DNA of 64,000 bases, taken from positions 11,637 to 75,636 of the forward strand of contig JBGAIH010000025.1 of NCBI GenBank assembly GCA_044225675.1, written 5' to 3'. Source of the DNA: JACMQX01 sp044225675. GTDB taxonomy: Bacteria; Pseudomonadota; Gammaproteobacteria; Burkholderiales; Burkholderiaceae_C. The notes under the pieces are model-generated. The model did no database searches and had not been told where the DNA came from. It worked only from the letters and a program-made list of their open reading frames with translations. A program made the position numbers and the translations under genes. Every line of letters starts with the position of its first letter. The first letter of the stretch is position 1. Shown here in pieces: positions 12,001 to 18,304 of the stretch.

Positions 12001-12573
12001 CTTGACGTCGCCGCTCAGTGAATTGCCCTGGAAGCGCAGCTTGCCCTGCGCCCAGTCGGCGTCGGAAATGTTCAGGGTCGAGGCCGTGAAGCCGGCCGTG
12101 TCGACCGCAGCGCCCTTGCCCACGGTGATGCCGAAGGGATTGACCAGGACCACCTTGCCGTTGGAGGTGAGCCGTCCCATGATGTCGGACGGGTTGTTCT
12201 GCACCACGCGGTTGAGCACGGAACTGGCGGAATTGGCCTGCTGGAAGTGCGTGGTCTCGTTGGCCTTGATCGAGAAGCTCTGCCAGTTGATGGCGGCGCC
12301 GGGGGTGTTGGTGACCGTCAGCGTGTTGCCGTTGGTGTTGAAGGTGGCGCTGCCGCGGACCACCTGCTGCCCCTGCGGGTTGGCCCAGGCGAGCGTTGCC
12401 GGGAGAACGAAGCTGGCCACGCCGCCGGCAAAGGCCGAGTAAAGTGCCAGTGACAGCGTGAGGGGCGGAGTGCGCCGGTAACGCACTGTGCTGCCGCGCT
12501 TCGGAGGCAAGGCGGTGCGGGCCGAAATCCGCCGGACTGTTCGTGCCGCCGGCTTGGAAAGGGGTCTGGGCAT
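1..12573 (-). CDS. Giant filamentous haemagglutinin-like exoprotein (TpsA type), C-terminus outside window
   Basis: The frame is open from the ATG at 12573 to base 1: 4191 codons with no stop, and the gene continues left. A GGAGG lies 5 nt before the ATG. The N-terminus has an extended basic stretch, a hydrophobic core at about residues 38-60 and a signal-peptidase site after AWA (residue 64). A TPS/haemagglutination-activity domain follows, with NPFGI at 145-149 in place of the usual NPNGI, and later an LLLDPDTI block typical of FHA N-terminal domains. The rest is beta-helix-like repeat rich in G, S, T, N and V. Residues about 1620-2220 are built of GGxGG repeats resembling PE-PGRS proteins. 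By family knowledge such proteins are exported by a TpsB outer-membrane partner and act as surface adhesins; no tpsB is in the window. The adhesin role is inference, while the exoprotein class is fairly sure. Confidence 0.85.
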   Translation of the reverse strand, partial: MPRPLSKPAARTVRRISARTALPPKRGSTVRYRRTPPLTLSLALYSAFAGGVASFVLPATLAWANPQGQQVVRGSATFNTNGNTLTVTNTPGAAINWQSFSIKANETTHFQQANSASSVLNRVVQNNPSDIMGRLTSNGKVVLVNPFGITVGKGAAVDTAGFTASTLNISDADWAQGKLRFQGNSLSGDVKVDGVIRSSNGDVMLFAPNVAVGSDALVKAENGNVVIGAGQKVEVTGRGLEGIRFEIQSADNKAINLGRIEGNAVGIFAGTLRHSGSITAQTATLEGGKVVLRAIKDVEISGPAAVIRADGAAGKPGGQISISSASGDVKIGTGATISANGGAGAAGGAVGISADAGRLVVEQGTQVSADGFPGGSVRLFGASEARVAGVVTAVSPVRTDSSTQIEPISLAKGGKVEVLGAQVSLQAGAQLDVSGDGGGGTILVGGDFQGKNAEVPNAKNTDVAPGVILTADGRVEGDGGKVIVWADNDTHFAGTLSAQGGLLGGNGGFAETSGKQNLYFRGRANLAAPRGRTGTLLLDPDTIAILGGTADGNDLPDGSSLTVDSGGLGTISIGSFPSNFTVYESELENTNANILLQAASRIFVTGTFNGGDIALLNNNSLTLEVTSASSTNHGIDLTTSNHGTGLVIRTSGSGGITLTASGASPNGGITLSSLVTDGGAVHVSAAGTLVNGGGITVGGAGSVSLSSSGSLYSGTISTVGGDVALKAKDSGSLYINGPIITSGGNVQAQGAEVLMQSGASSGNINASAGDVEIEATGTIGRAQVDYGLSITGSSISIAANRFWLDTSAGSITGTAQVSLMPYALGRDIDIGGDDTSNTGFFGVSAGEFGRITTPILRIGSQSLTGNIGISTPVSMLTPGGTLALTTGGNITQAVLKPITAGSLVVRGADIFLQSQNLASTFAGEASSGGLYYRSAGSFVLGAVDGVATTTAKGGDLTLQTNIAGATINLAANLATHGGNILVNTDHVVLGTGVVTLDTQSGTLGSGGSLTITGDLSAPASGRKLFIDTSAIGAGYNGGDVDLGVAGGFGGNYLNTLSIDAQGGSGGTNGTVTLSGGLIALAASGTTASTQGTLNIGNAFVRLLADTNVYTNMSGASLASYGGLIDLSTATLASDGNHRALTLNANAGVGGKGGTIRLGTFTSFGTSSSHVGALTASALGSEGSIHLYGDITTDGWSTGSATGNITLESYEGLMLHGASTTLRTSGSGAVSTAGSVFISSLGTLGIAASAVGASLTIDTSPVATGASSAGDITLNTSVGNGNGTASYLQSLSLLATTVDGNSQGTIKLQGDIRLDRGSPVTGAEAALVIDADKLQFTQLGGTTTIDTLQEFIGAGGSVSITVPFINTSAGTTIRIDTSTSDNFSGRTGGNITIDGRISASGATTGAAPGGVLLDSSGVAFGDNGVINLSGDILVANSGTIGIQGAAVLNTDLTLGSASGSGPVNVTISRFLDSDSSFYGRSLVIQGGSTGAINLSGATLGSAQALAALNVTGGAVQLGAISTQGSITASGQSLTVSGTLGSASGGNITLSGTNSVIVSNGVRISSVGSDGMETNGETGGMILIDSSLGKVQIGSNAEIFSQGGAGSDEFASGGHSTAGGDGGPVVIAAKTTLSVGPNTRIYSQGGQGGSGISMDYEGASGGEGGAGGTVSLSVATGQLIVDAGATIASYGGHGGSGAAGAVGDPQSSYGATGYDGYEGGHGGDGGFGGAVYLAGQTLSIQGTLTSRGGSGGDGGAGGQGGMGGPGMTGDPDILAGYGGTGGAGGAGGNGANGGSVTVAGAGTVNAVLVSAAGLGGLGGTGGFGGAGGIDGPVPGPPGEAGTNGVAGLGGGFVGDISVTSAGTLNIAGGLMSGRGVTVIANGNLDFAASVQALDGDIVLRANGGGHLAVANFVSIQSNGSSQPGDGGENAGSITLMSASGTLQIGDNVFITSTGGAGADRQEAGEYAFAGGRGGDILLQGATLSIGSGLTVRSQGGAGGNGLATSGDGTHGGGGGDGGNITITSISAPLLLPASLSVTSVGGTGGNGASGMPGNSGGSYSDGDNGSQGGHGGYGGDAGSILVSGQSTVEVHATLLSQGGMGGHGGNGGAGGDGGAGDGSLPGGNGGAGGDAGYAGGGGYGLTISITSNGGSVLVSGATISSLGGSDGVHGAGGTGGAAGADNGGGAGLSGGDGYTPSFSPGIGMAGNIYVRGSSVTVDTTTVSARYVGVEAQAGAAQLDAGADIVATDGAYVMAEGGQVIMDAAASIVVTNSYYDNTVSLSSDTGIVLASVKAPTMVVDAPTVSGASGYAGIHLDGGVARFGHYQLSGIYGSYGNYGSSSDKLRVHLTAGSANGDLKAYVDSDLWLDVTGPVTLGEMIAYTTGATGNIHLHSNDSITAVSGVIGSDLGDNVGVFLGTSNGTISVGANADISASGSGQVVLASLNGPVQVNGYVFSDTGDVTLSAQGGTLQLGGFIHSNSGRMQFSGDAIRVTGEVTNGYTGTGPGVVAITDDFRILATGTLNAGSAGTIALLTQTAGKAIEVQTLSAELGLGMANIFVEDIDRMQAHTLQIGDINKTASYVKFVTDVNPTGAAPRNFVVSANGDVAQGSFTGVSLDSLAAFSNAAVLLNESSNDIGTIAGAAGGLFSVTSAYSLLVGTVAGTAGVSGGTGVELRALDGNLAVTAQVDAGGGADGAAMHLTASGVVYIDAPVAAKRLGDVSIIIRADDFDASAAIDARGGGIAFSPNSNGRDLKLGGTLVNGLFNFSTGARTQLTNYVALYLGSEDYGQNFGNVAVDSHFDVGAAHLYIGSGGAVSAVGLYGLKANSLYVRGESVNLGGNNTIASGVAGVSTTEGGNFIFRNVGDLWIAADGVRSIGGDIQLQSVGGKIRNTADSGGNEHLVQANLGNVTLIADQGVGEPGGRIFVEAAGVLSVTGGTGDIWIEGPRLDTDPVLRLGTLVTDGGNTSTIDILSGSGIEVAGTSVTNDNWNLMATGASGNITFGSAGSIQGVAVTLDADANITGPTAPELVAIKASGVLNLSGQAIGSATAPILVSPASTTTAGTGAGGVYLLTEGDATFSHFSIAVPVGATISLISGGTLTIDDDIVAGTWMTLGSTGGGTSFNRTGGGTVYGSGYSLTLVGPVSSESSFNFGTGVIQSGNWSINAGLTSFGQYSEVGTLSVASGATLGFAGSGVTVQAASFGAQNGTIDLGTGNTLSIGIGVHNTGLLTGSGTLALAGGTGVLVNSGTVMPGTDGGLGTITVDGYLQQNSSGVLYLDWTSSGLDHISVTADFFSGGTVSVGEAGGPFLLPSDQGSAVYFQGTVIGGLPAIQSRSPDIVFGGVFTAGTAGHLMISPASITNQWIKNTNAAELWSAVGNWSRAHVPTLGETVVVNVANNPTITVSGGAYGVGSLDLSERLVLASGASLELGSGGMSVASGGAFLLTGGTLLGAGNLDLGSGATLLWSGGQMQGTGMVSAHSGSSTTIQSGTGQTLGRAFHNDGTFDAASSLYLDGVTLSNTGTMILRANGEVFAGTGTLSNHSGGTLAAGSGSGTAAVVNAAISNVGEIQVAAADLVLTQGSTAGLISIDTGRTLTLQGSFAGTSASLMNGGGTVRLAPSFGTTLSFAGTYSEPLAGTLSVGGTGAVSIDTYVGTGHLVQDAGAITGAADIAAVSFTRSGGDLGGSGTLTTTGTAVSSGGNLIGRDWTVQGTLKLTGGYLNLDGSTLTVEGGALLDFQSSYFNGALWSLLGSGTLVNNGTVRNSFRSATASDRLAFNLAQIENNGTIEFGADGVDPVRNLSIEGNVGHGNGSTLNIASGKTVSLGGSGAHGFAAGSRLINSGTLFTAGGTVDVAGFYSGSGMVDVGAGSTLAFNTGGAVTLPTLALSGSIGGGDAITVSGTASLDGAILGGTGVFKIASGATASSAGGFTVIDRTLRNEGTLALSGGTLMLEGIMQLQNAGVFNHSGTATLQDQFSDAGPATLSNLTGGVYNYSAVEFNGIEPALVNAAGATFNVIGGQAILAGGLTQNGSINVASGATLAMGPGVTLVNNAGGVLSGSGKIDVSGTRLLNNGTVRPGGQGSIGTLNITGLFDMGTGTVEAELASAVSYDRIAVTGSINKGGTLAVSEASVFVAGGQSFDLITWTLGQTGTNPAAQSLITDVGFTTLQSGNTLSAYAGSVTNRWATDSSGSWFTA

Positions 12574-12626
12574 TGTGTCCTCCGCGCCGGTGGCGCGATG
12601 AAGAAAATGCGCACAGCCGACCTTTA

Positions 12627-12667
12627 GATGTAACGTGGGCTTACACCTTATTCAAATATATCTGAAT
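12627..12667 (-). promoter_or_regulatory. Candidate promoter of the exoprotein gene with two overlapping inverted repeats
   Basis: On the minus strand a TTGAAT (12655-12650) and a TACATC (12632-12627) are separated by 17 nt. They lie in an AT-rich island about 60-80 nt before the exoprotein ATG. Two dyads overlap them: ATTCA-N8-TGAAT (12650-12667) over the -35, and TGTAA-N7-TTACA (12629-12645) in the spacer and -10. Dyads in these positions could bind a dimeric regulator. No specific regulator can be named. Confidence 0.4.
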
Positions 12668-12761
12668 GGCCTCTTGAATCGAAGAAAAATGTCTGCTCCC
12701 CGGTCACTGCAGCTGCCAGACCCCGGCTGAATGTGGCGGTTTCGCCAACAATGTCACGTCC

Positions 12762-13520
12762 ATGAAGTCACCCGCCTTTTCCCTGCCCTGGCTGGCGCCG
12801 GGCGAGCCCTTTCCGCCGCCGTCCCAGGCCTGGGGTCCGGACGATCCCGTGCCGGGCCTGCTCGCCGGTGGCGGGGTGCTGGATGTGCCGACGCTGCTGC
12901 AGGCTTACTCGTCGGCGATCTTCCCGTGGTTCAGCGACGACCAGCCCGTCCTCTGGTGGAGCCCGGACCCGCGCATGGTGCTGCACGTGAACGAGTTCCG
13001 GCTCCATCGTTCACTGCGCAAGACCCTGGCCCGGCTGCGCGCGGAAGGCCGCTGCGAGGTGCGCTTCGACTCCGCCTTCTCGCGGGTGATCCGGGCCTGC
13101 TCCAGCTCGCCGCGCCCGGGCCAGAGGGGCACCTGGATCGTGCCGCCGATGGTGCAGGCCTACGAGGCCTTCCACGCGGCGGGACGGGCCCACAGCGTCG
13201 AGACCTGGATCGACGGCGAACTCGCAGGCGGCCTGTACTGCGTGGGGCTGGGCAAGGCGGTGTTCGGCGAGTCCATGTTCACGCGGGTGCCCGACGCCTC
13301 CAAGATCGCGCTGGCCGCGCTGGTGGCCTTCTGCCGTTACCACGACATCCCGCTGATCGACTGCCAGCAGAACACGCGGCATCTGGCGTCCCTGGGCGCC
13401 CGCGAGATCGAACGCGCCCGCTTCGTGGAACAAGTCGCAGTCAACGCGGCCCGCAACGCTCCACTCTGGCGGTTCGACCCCGTATACTGGGACGAACTCG
13501 TCAAGCCAGGCCTCGCGTGA
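12762..13520 (+). CDS. aat: Leucyl/phenylalanyl-tRNA--protein transferase
   Basis: This 252-residue protein transfers Leu or Phe from aminoacyl-tRNA to proteins with an N-terminal Arg or Lys, feeding the N-degron pathway (ClpS/ClpAP). Family motifs are all visible: FPWF, WWSPDPR, the GTWI block, GLYCVGLGKAVFGESMF, ASKIALAAL and DCQQNTRHLASLG. The length is normal for bacterial Aat. The stop overlaps the start of the next gene, bpt, by four bases (GTGA), so the two transferases are probably translationally coupled. This pairing is common in betaproteobacteria. Confidence 0.96.
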   Translation: MKSPAFSLPWLAPGEPFPPPSQAWGPDDPVPGLLAGGGVLDVPTLLQAYSSAIFPWFSDDQPVLWWSPDPRMVLHVNEFRLHRSLRKTLARLRAEGRCEVRFDSAFSRVIRACSSSPRPGQRGTWIVPPMVQAYEAFHAAGRAHSVETWIDGELAGGLYCVGLGKAVFGESMFTRVPDASKIALAALVAFCRYHDIPLIDCQQNTRHLASLGAREIERARFVEQVAVNAARNAPLWRFDPVYWDELVKPGLA

Positions 13521-14251
13521 CCCACCTCAAGGACCTTCCGCTTCAGACCCTGCAGTTCTATGCGACGGCGCCTTATCCGTGCAGCTATCTGCCGGAACGC
13601 CAGGCCCGCTCGCAGGTGGCCACGCCCAGTCACCTGATCCACAACGACACCTACTCCGACCTCGTCACCAGCGGCTTCCGGCGCAGCGGCATGTTCACCT
13701 ACCGGCCCTACTGCGACGGCTGCCGCGCCTGCGTGCCCTTGCGCGTGCTGACCCGGTCCTTTGCCGCCGATCGCAGCCAGCGGCGCGCCTGGACGCAACA
13801 TCAGACGCTGCAGGCGCGGATCCTCAAGCTGTGCTTCGTCCCCGAACACTACCACCTGTACCTGCGCTACCAGACCGGGCGCCATGCAGGCGGCGGCATG
13901 GACCATGACAGCATCGATCAGTACACCCAGTTCCTGCTGCAGAGCCGGGTCAACTCGCGCCTCGTCGAGTTTCGCGAGACCCTGCCCGATGGCTCGGCCG
14001 GCGCGCTGCGCATGGTGTCGATCCTCGACGTGCTGAACGATGGCCTGTCGGCCGTCTACACCTTCTACGAGCCCGATGCGCAGGCCAGCTACGGCACCTA
14101 CAGCGTCCTGTGGCAGATCGAGCAGGCCCGCCAGCTCGACCTGCCCCACGTCTACCTCGGCTACTGGATCGCCGAGAGCCCGAAGATGAACTACAAGTCG
14201 CGCTTCAAGCCGTACGAGGTTCTTCTCGACGGCCACTGGGTTGCGCCCTGA
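13517..14251 (+). CDS. bpt: Aspartate/glutamate leucyltransferase (Ate1-like arginyltransferase family)
   Basis: Predicted 244 residues starting with GTG at 13517, overlapping the aat stop. The first in-frame alternatives upstream lie deep inside aat, and the N-terminus read from this GTG (THLKDLPLQTLQFY) matches the family. Bacterial Bpt enzymes attach leucine to proteins with N-terminal Asp or Glu, complementing Aat in the N-degron pathway. The N-terminal cysteine motif CDGCRAC is present, as are the family blocks YSVLWQIEQA and GYWIAESPKMNYKSRFKP. Older annotations call this family arginyl-tRNA-protein transferase; leucyl specificity is from family knowledge and was not read from the sequence. 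Confidence 0.94.
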   Translation: MTHLKDLPLQTLQFYATAPYPCSYLPERQARSQVATPSHLIHNDTYSDLVTSGFRRSGMFTYRPYCDGCRACVPLRVLTRSFAADRSQRRAWTQHQTLQARILKLCFVPEHYHLYLRYQTGRHAGGGMDHDSIDQYTQFLLQSRVNSRLVEFRETLPDGSAGALRMVSILDVLNDGLSAVYTFYEPDAQASYGTYSVLWQIEQARQLDLPHVYLGYWIAESPKMNYKSRFKPYEVLLDGHWVAP

Positions 14252-14351
14252 GCAGCCCGATCCGGCGCTGGCGACGGCTTGTGCATGCTGCAACGCACAA
14301 GCAGCGTTTCACAAGATAAAATGACCGCTTCGCCACAGCAGTCTGTCCACC

Positions 14352-15137
14352 ATGCGCAAATCCGATCCCGGCGTTCCGGCCACCCCCGCCATCCAGGTCC
14401 TTGAGCGCATGTTCGCGCTGATCGACGTGCTGGCATCCCGGGAGGAGGCCATCACGCTCAAGGAGATCAGCGAGAAGACAGGCCTGCATCCATCCACCAC
14501 GCACCGCATCCTCAACGACCTGACGATCGGCCGCTTCGTCGACCGCCCCGAGGCCGGCAGCTACCGCCTCGGCATGCGCCTGCTGGAGCTGGGCAACCTC
14601 GTCAAGGGCCGGCTCAACGTCCGCGACGCTGCGCTGCTTCCCATGCGCGAGCTGCACAAGGCGATCCAGCAGCCGGTGAACCTGAGCATGCGGCAGGGCG
14701 ACGAGATCGTCTACATCGAGCGGGCCTTCAGCGAACGCTCCGGCATGCAGGTGGTGCGGGCCATCGGCGGACGGGCACCGCTTCACCTCACCTCCACGGG
14801 CAAGCTGTTCCTGTCGGCAGACGACCCGCAACGCGTGCGCGCCTATGCCACGCGCACGGGGCTTGCCGGCCACACGCGCAACAGCATCACCCAGCTGCCG
14901 GTGCTCGAACGAGAGCTGTCGCGCACCCGCCAGCAGGGCATTGCGCGAGACAACGAGGAACTCGAACTCGGGGTGCGCTGCATGGCCGCCGGCATCTACG
15001 ACGACCAGAGCAAGCTGGTCGCGGGCCTGTCGATCTCGGCGCCAGCGGACCGGCTCGACGAAAGCTGGCTCCCGCGCTTGCAGGCGACGGCTGCGGAGAT
15101 CTCGGGCGCCCTGGGCTACCGCGGGCCCGGCGCCTGA
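14352..15137 (+). CDS. IclR family transcriptional regulator
   Basis: A 261-residue one-domain-plus-sensor regulator. Residues about 15-75 form the IclR winged helix (LKEISEKTGLHPSTTHRIL is the recognition-helix region). The rest is the IclR effector domain, with the typical segments LHLTSTGKLFLS and the late ARDNEELELGVRCMAAGIYD. Such proteins usually control catabolic genes for aromatic or small carbon compounds. No catabolic operon adjoins it: it sits between bpt and a convergent cell-wall endopeptidase gene, so its target cannot be inferred from context. Confidence 0.93.
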   Translation: MRKSDPGVPATPAIQVLERMFALIDVLASREEAITLKEISEKTGLHPSTTHRILNDLTIGRFVDRPEAGSYRLGMRLLELGNLVKGRLNVRDAALLPMRELHKAIQQPVNLSMRQGDEIVYIERAFSERSGMQVVRAIGGRAPLHLTSTGKLFLSADDPQRVRAYATRTGLAGHTRNSITQLPVLERELSRTRQQGIARDNEELELGVRCMAAGIYDDQSKLVAGLSISAPADRLDESWLPRLQATAAEISGALGYRGPGA

Positions 15138-15164
15138 AGCCCGCAAGGCGCAGCCCCCAAAGAC

Positions 15165-15187
15165 AAGGCCCGCACGAAGCGGGCCTT
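15165..15187. terminator. Bidirectional terminator between iclR-type gene and pbpG
   Basis: A 9-bp stem (AAGGCCCGC / GCGGGCCTT) with a 5-nt loop lies between two convergent genes. The AA/TT ends give a short U-tract in both directions. Confidence 0.75.
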
Positions 15188-15223
15188 CTTGCAGGGAGCG
15201 TTGTGTTGCGGGCGCTGTGCGGA

Positions 15224-16309
15224 TCAGCCGCCGACGTGCCGCACGAGGGTCGCGTCGCCCTGCTGCGGATGGGCTTCCACCCAGCGGCGAACGCGTTCGG
15301 CGTCGCCCAGACGGCTCAGCTTGCCGGCTGAGTCGAGGAACACCATGATGAGCTTGCGGCCAGCGACCTTGGCCTGCATCACGAGGCACTGGCCGGCTTC
15401 GGAGATGTAGCCCGTCTTCTGCAGGCCGATGTCCCAGTCGGGATTCTTCACGAGCCGGTTGGTGTTGTTGTATTGCAGCGTGCGGTTGCCGACTTCGACC
15501 TGGTAGCCCGGCGAGGTCGACAGTTCACGCAGCGTCGGGTCGTTGTAGGCGATGTTCACGAGCGTGGCCAGGTCCTTCGCGCTGGACTGGTTGCGGCTGG
15601 ACAGGCCGGTCGGCTCCACGTAACTCGTGTCGCGCATGCCCAGCGTCTTCGCCTTGTTGTTCATCAGACCGACGAAGGTCGTCATGCCGCCCGGGTAGGT
15701 GCGGCCGAGCGCATGGGCCGCGCGGTTTTCGCTGGACATCAGGGCCAGGTGCAAGAGTTCGCCGCGGGTGAGCGTGGTGCCGACCTTCAGGCGCGAGCGG
15801 CTGCCCTTTTCGGTGTCCACGTCGTCCTGCGTGATCGTGATGGTCTCGTCCATCGGCAGGCGTGCCTCGCTGATGAGCAGGCCGGTCATGAGCTTGGTGA
15901 TCGAGGCGATCGGCAGCACGGCGGAGTCGTTCTTGCTCAGCAGGACTTCGCGCGTGTCCTGGTCCATCACGAGCGCAACGCTCGACTTCAGGTCGAGCTG
16001 ATCGGTGGTGGAATGAAGGCCCGCGAGCTGGCCGAAGGACGGCCGGGTCGGAACCGCCGCAACACGCACGATCGACTTGCGCTTGGCAACAATGACGGTG
16101 GACTTGGACGACTTGCGCGCGACGGTGGCGGACTTGCGCTTGCCCGGCACGCTGGCACTCTGCTTCTTGAGCACGACGCGAACGCGTTCTGCGGCCTGCG
16201 CGGGCGGCGCGAACGCGCTCAGCAGCACGGCGCACCCGGCAGAGATGGCGATGGCTTTCAATGTGCGCTTGAACACAAAACTTACCTGTTCGATCACACG
16301 ATGTGACAT
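15224..16309 (-). CDS. pbpG: D-alanyl-D-alanine endopeptidase (PBP7/8 type)
   Basis: Low-molecular-weight penicillin-binding protein of 361 residues, peptidase family S11. It cleaves D-Ala-meso-DAP cross-links of peptidoglycan in the periplasm. A signal peptide is visible (hydrophobic residues 18-32, cleavage near AQA at about 40). A Lys/Arg/Ser/Val-rich linker (about 42-90) follows before the catalytic domain. The catalytic triad of motifs is complete: SITK at 136-139, SEN at 193-195 and KTG at 298-300. A GGAG lies 8 nt before the ATG. The basic linker is longer than in the E. coli protein. The gene is convergent with the IclR gene. Confidence 0.94.
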   Translation of the reverse strand: MSHRVIEQVSFVFKRTLKAIAISAGCAVLLSAFAPPAQAAERVRVVLKKQSASVPGKRKSATVARKSSKSTVIVAKRKSIVRVAAVPTRPSFGQLAGLHSTTDQLDLKSSVALVMDQDTREVLLSKNDSAVLPIASITKLMTGLLISEARLPMDETITITQDDVDTEKGSRSRLKVGTTLTRGELLHLALMSSENRAAHALGRTYPGGMTTFVGLMNNKAKTLGMRDTSYVEPTGLSSRNQSSAKDLATLVNIAYNDPTLRELSTSPGYQVEVGNRTLQYNNTNRLVKNPDWDIGLQKTGYISEAGQCLVMQAKVAGRKLIMVFLDSAGKLSRLGDAERVRRWVEAHPQQGDATLVRHVGG

Positions 16310-16345
16310 ACGGTCATCTCCGGAAATGCGGCATGCGATGGGGGC

Positions 16346-16374
16346 AGTGTACTGAAATGAAAAAAGTCGCGCAA
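16346..16374 (-). promoter_or_regulatory. Candidate promoter of pbpG
   Basis: On the minus strand TTGCGC (16374-16369) and TACACT (16351-16346) are spaced by exactly 17 nt, giving a start about 30 nt before the pbpG ATG. The -35 lies within the 3' arm of the upstream terminator hairpin, so the two signals overlap. Confidence 0.4.
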
Positions 16375-16393
16375 GATCAAAGACTTACGCGAC
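16360..16393 (-). terminator. Rho-independent terminator, minus strand
   Basis: Stem GTCGCGTAAG / CTTGCGCGAC (one G-U pair) with an 8-nt loop, followed by six T on the minus strand. It lies 180 nt downstream of leuA and just before pbpG. It may end leuA transcripts. It could also end a short transcript from the consensus TATAAT at 16419-16414. Confidence 0.75.
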
Positions 16394-16573
16394 CTTCCTC
16401 ACCTGACGTGCAAATTATAGGCTCAAGGGGCGGCTTCGCAGCACCTGTCCCGCGAGATTTACTTTGTAACTCGTTGAGGAATCAGGCATTTGCCGGCGCC
16501 GGAGCCGAGGACGTCAGCCCGGTCAAACCGTTGCGCCAGCAACACAATCCGCGCTGCCGGCGCCCTTCCCGGC

Positions 16574-18265
16574 TTACTTGGCCGCGACCGCTTCCATGGA
16601 TTCGACCTTGACGCCGGCACGCTGCAGGCCCGACACGATGGCCTTGAGCGAGGCGTTGACGATGTTGGCGTCCAGCCCCACGCCGTAGAGCGTGTTGCTC
16701 TCGTCGATGCGCAATTCGAGGTACGCGATCGCCTTGGCATTGGCGCCGGCGCCCACGGAATGCTCGTGGTAGCCGAGCACCCGGACGGTGTGGCCGGACG
16801 CAGCGTTCACGCCATTGACGAAAGCCTCGATGGGGCCGTTGCCCGAACCTTCGATGTGCACGGTGCGGCGGCCGATGACCACGTCGGCGCGCATGGTGGT
16901 GGACTGCGAGTCCTGCGACTCCTCAAGCACCTGATGCTGCGGCGCGGCGATGCTGGACAGACCGTACTCGCGGTCGAAGATGTTCCAGATGTCCTGCGCC
17001 GTGAGCTCCTTGCCTTCGGCGTCCATCACGCGCTGCACGGCCTGGCTGAACTCGATCTGCAGGCGGCGCGGCAGCTCGACGCCGTATTCGCTTTCGAGCA
17101 GGTACGAGATGCCGCCCTTGCCCGACTGGCTGTTGACGCGGATGACGGCCTCGTAGCTGCGGCCGAGATCCTTGGGATCGATCGGCAGGTAGGGCATGTC
17201 CCAGATGTCGCTTTCCTTGCGGGCGGCAAAGGCCTTCTTGATCGCGTCCTGGTGCGAGCCCGAGAACGAGGTGTAGACAAGGTCGCCGACGTAGGGGTGG
17301 CGCGGATGCACCGGCAGCTGGTTGCAGTACTCCACCACGCTGCGGATCTCGTCGATGTTGGAGAAATCGAGCCCGGGCGACACGCCCTGCGTGTAGAGGT
17401 TGAGCGCGATGTTCACGAGGTCGACGTTGCCGGTGCGCTCGCCGTTGCCGAAGAGGCAGCCCTCGACCCGGTCGGCGCCTGCCATGACGGCGAACTCGCC
17501 AGCGGCGGTGCCGGTGCCACGGTCATTGTGCGGGTGGACGGAGAGCACCACCGAATCGCGGCGGGCGATGTGGCGATGCATCCACTCGATCATGTCGGCA
17601 AAGATGTTCGGGGTCGAATGCTCCACCGTCGAAGGCAGGTTGATGATGCACTTGCGCTGGGGCGTGGGCTGCCAGACGTCGGTCACCGCGTCGACCACGC
17701 GGCGGGCGAACTCCAGCTCGGTGCCCGAGAACATTTCAGGCGAATACTGGAAGGTCCATTGCGTCTCGGGCTGTTTGGCCGCGAGGTCCATGATGAGGCG
17801 CGCATTGCTCGTGGCGAGGTTGACGATCTCGTCGTCGTTCATGCCGAGCACGACCTTGCGCATGACCGGCGCGGTGGCGTTGTAGAGGTGCACGATCGCC
17901 CGCTTGACGCCCTTGAGCGATTCGAACGTGCGCTCGATCAGGGGTTCGCGCGCCTGCGTCAGCACCTGAACCGTCACGTCGTCGGGGATGAGGTTCTCCT
18001 CGATGAGCTGGCGCATGAAGTCGAACTCGGTCTGCGAGGCCGAGGGAAAGCCGACCTCGATCTCCTTGAAGCCGATCTTCACCAGCGTGTTGAACATCCG
18101 CAGCTTGCGGGCGCCGTCCATCGGCTCGATCAGCGCCTGGTTGCCGTCCCGCAGGTCCACGCTGGCCCAGATCGGGGCCTTCGTCAGCACGGCGTCGGGC
18201 CAGGTGCGGTTGGACAACTTGACCGGCGCGAAGGCGCGGTACTTGGTGGCAGGCTGCTTCAACAT
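16574..18265 (-). CDS. leuA: 2-isopropylmalate synthase, long (type 2) form
   Basis: First committed enzyme of leucine biosynthesis: it condenses 2-oxoisovalerate with acetyl-CoA to 2-isopropylmalate. The 563-residue length and the DLRDGNQAL motif mark the long class. The order is a TIM-barrel catalytic domain (about 30-330, with the metal-binding SVHPHNDRGTG), a linker, and the C-terminal LeuA allosteric dimer domain (about 430-560, including VGAGANAKAIAYLEL) for leucine feedback. The gene ends the minus-strand ilvB-ilvN-ilvC-pssA-leuA cluster. It also has its own leader peptide and attenuator immediately upstream, so leucine should act on both transcription and enzyme activity. Confidence 0.97.
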   Translation of the reverse strand: MLKQPATKYRAFAPVKLSNRTWPDAVLTKAPIWASVDLRDGNQALIEPMDGARKLRMFNTLVKIGFKEIEVGFPSASQTEFDFMRQLIEENLIPDDVTVQVLTQAREPLIERTFESLKGVKRAIVHLYNATAPVMRKVVLGMNDDEIVNLATSNARLIMDLAAKQPETQWTFQYSPEMFSGTELEFARRVVDAVTDVWQPTPQRKCIINLPSTVEHSTPNIFADMIEWMHRHIARRDSVVLSVHPHNDRGTGTAAGEFAVMAGADRVEGCLFGNGERTGNVDLVNIALNLYTQGVSPGLDFSNIDEIRSVVEYCNQLPVHPRHPYVGDLVYTSFSGSHQDAIKKAFAARKESDIWDMPYLPIDPKDLGRSYEAVIRVNSQSGKGGISYLLESEYGVELPRRLQIEFSQAVQRVMDAEGKELTAQDIWNIFDREYGLSSIAAPQHQVLEESQDSQSTTMRADVVIGRRTVHIEGSGNGPIEAFVNGVNAASGHTVRVLGYHEHSVGAGANAKAIAYLELRIDESNTLYGVGLDANIVNASLKAIVSGLQRAGVKVESMEAVAAK

Positions 18266-18304
18266 GGTGACTCTTCCTTGAAAACTTGAGGACTACCAGC
18301 AACC

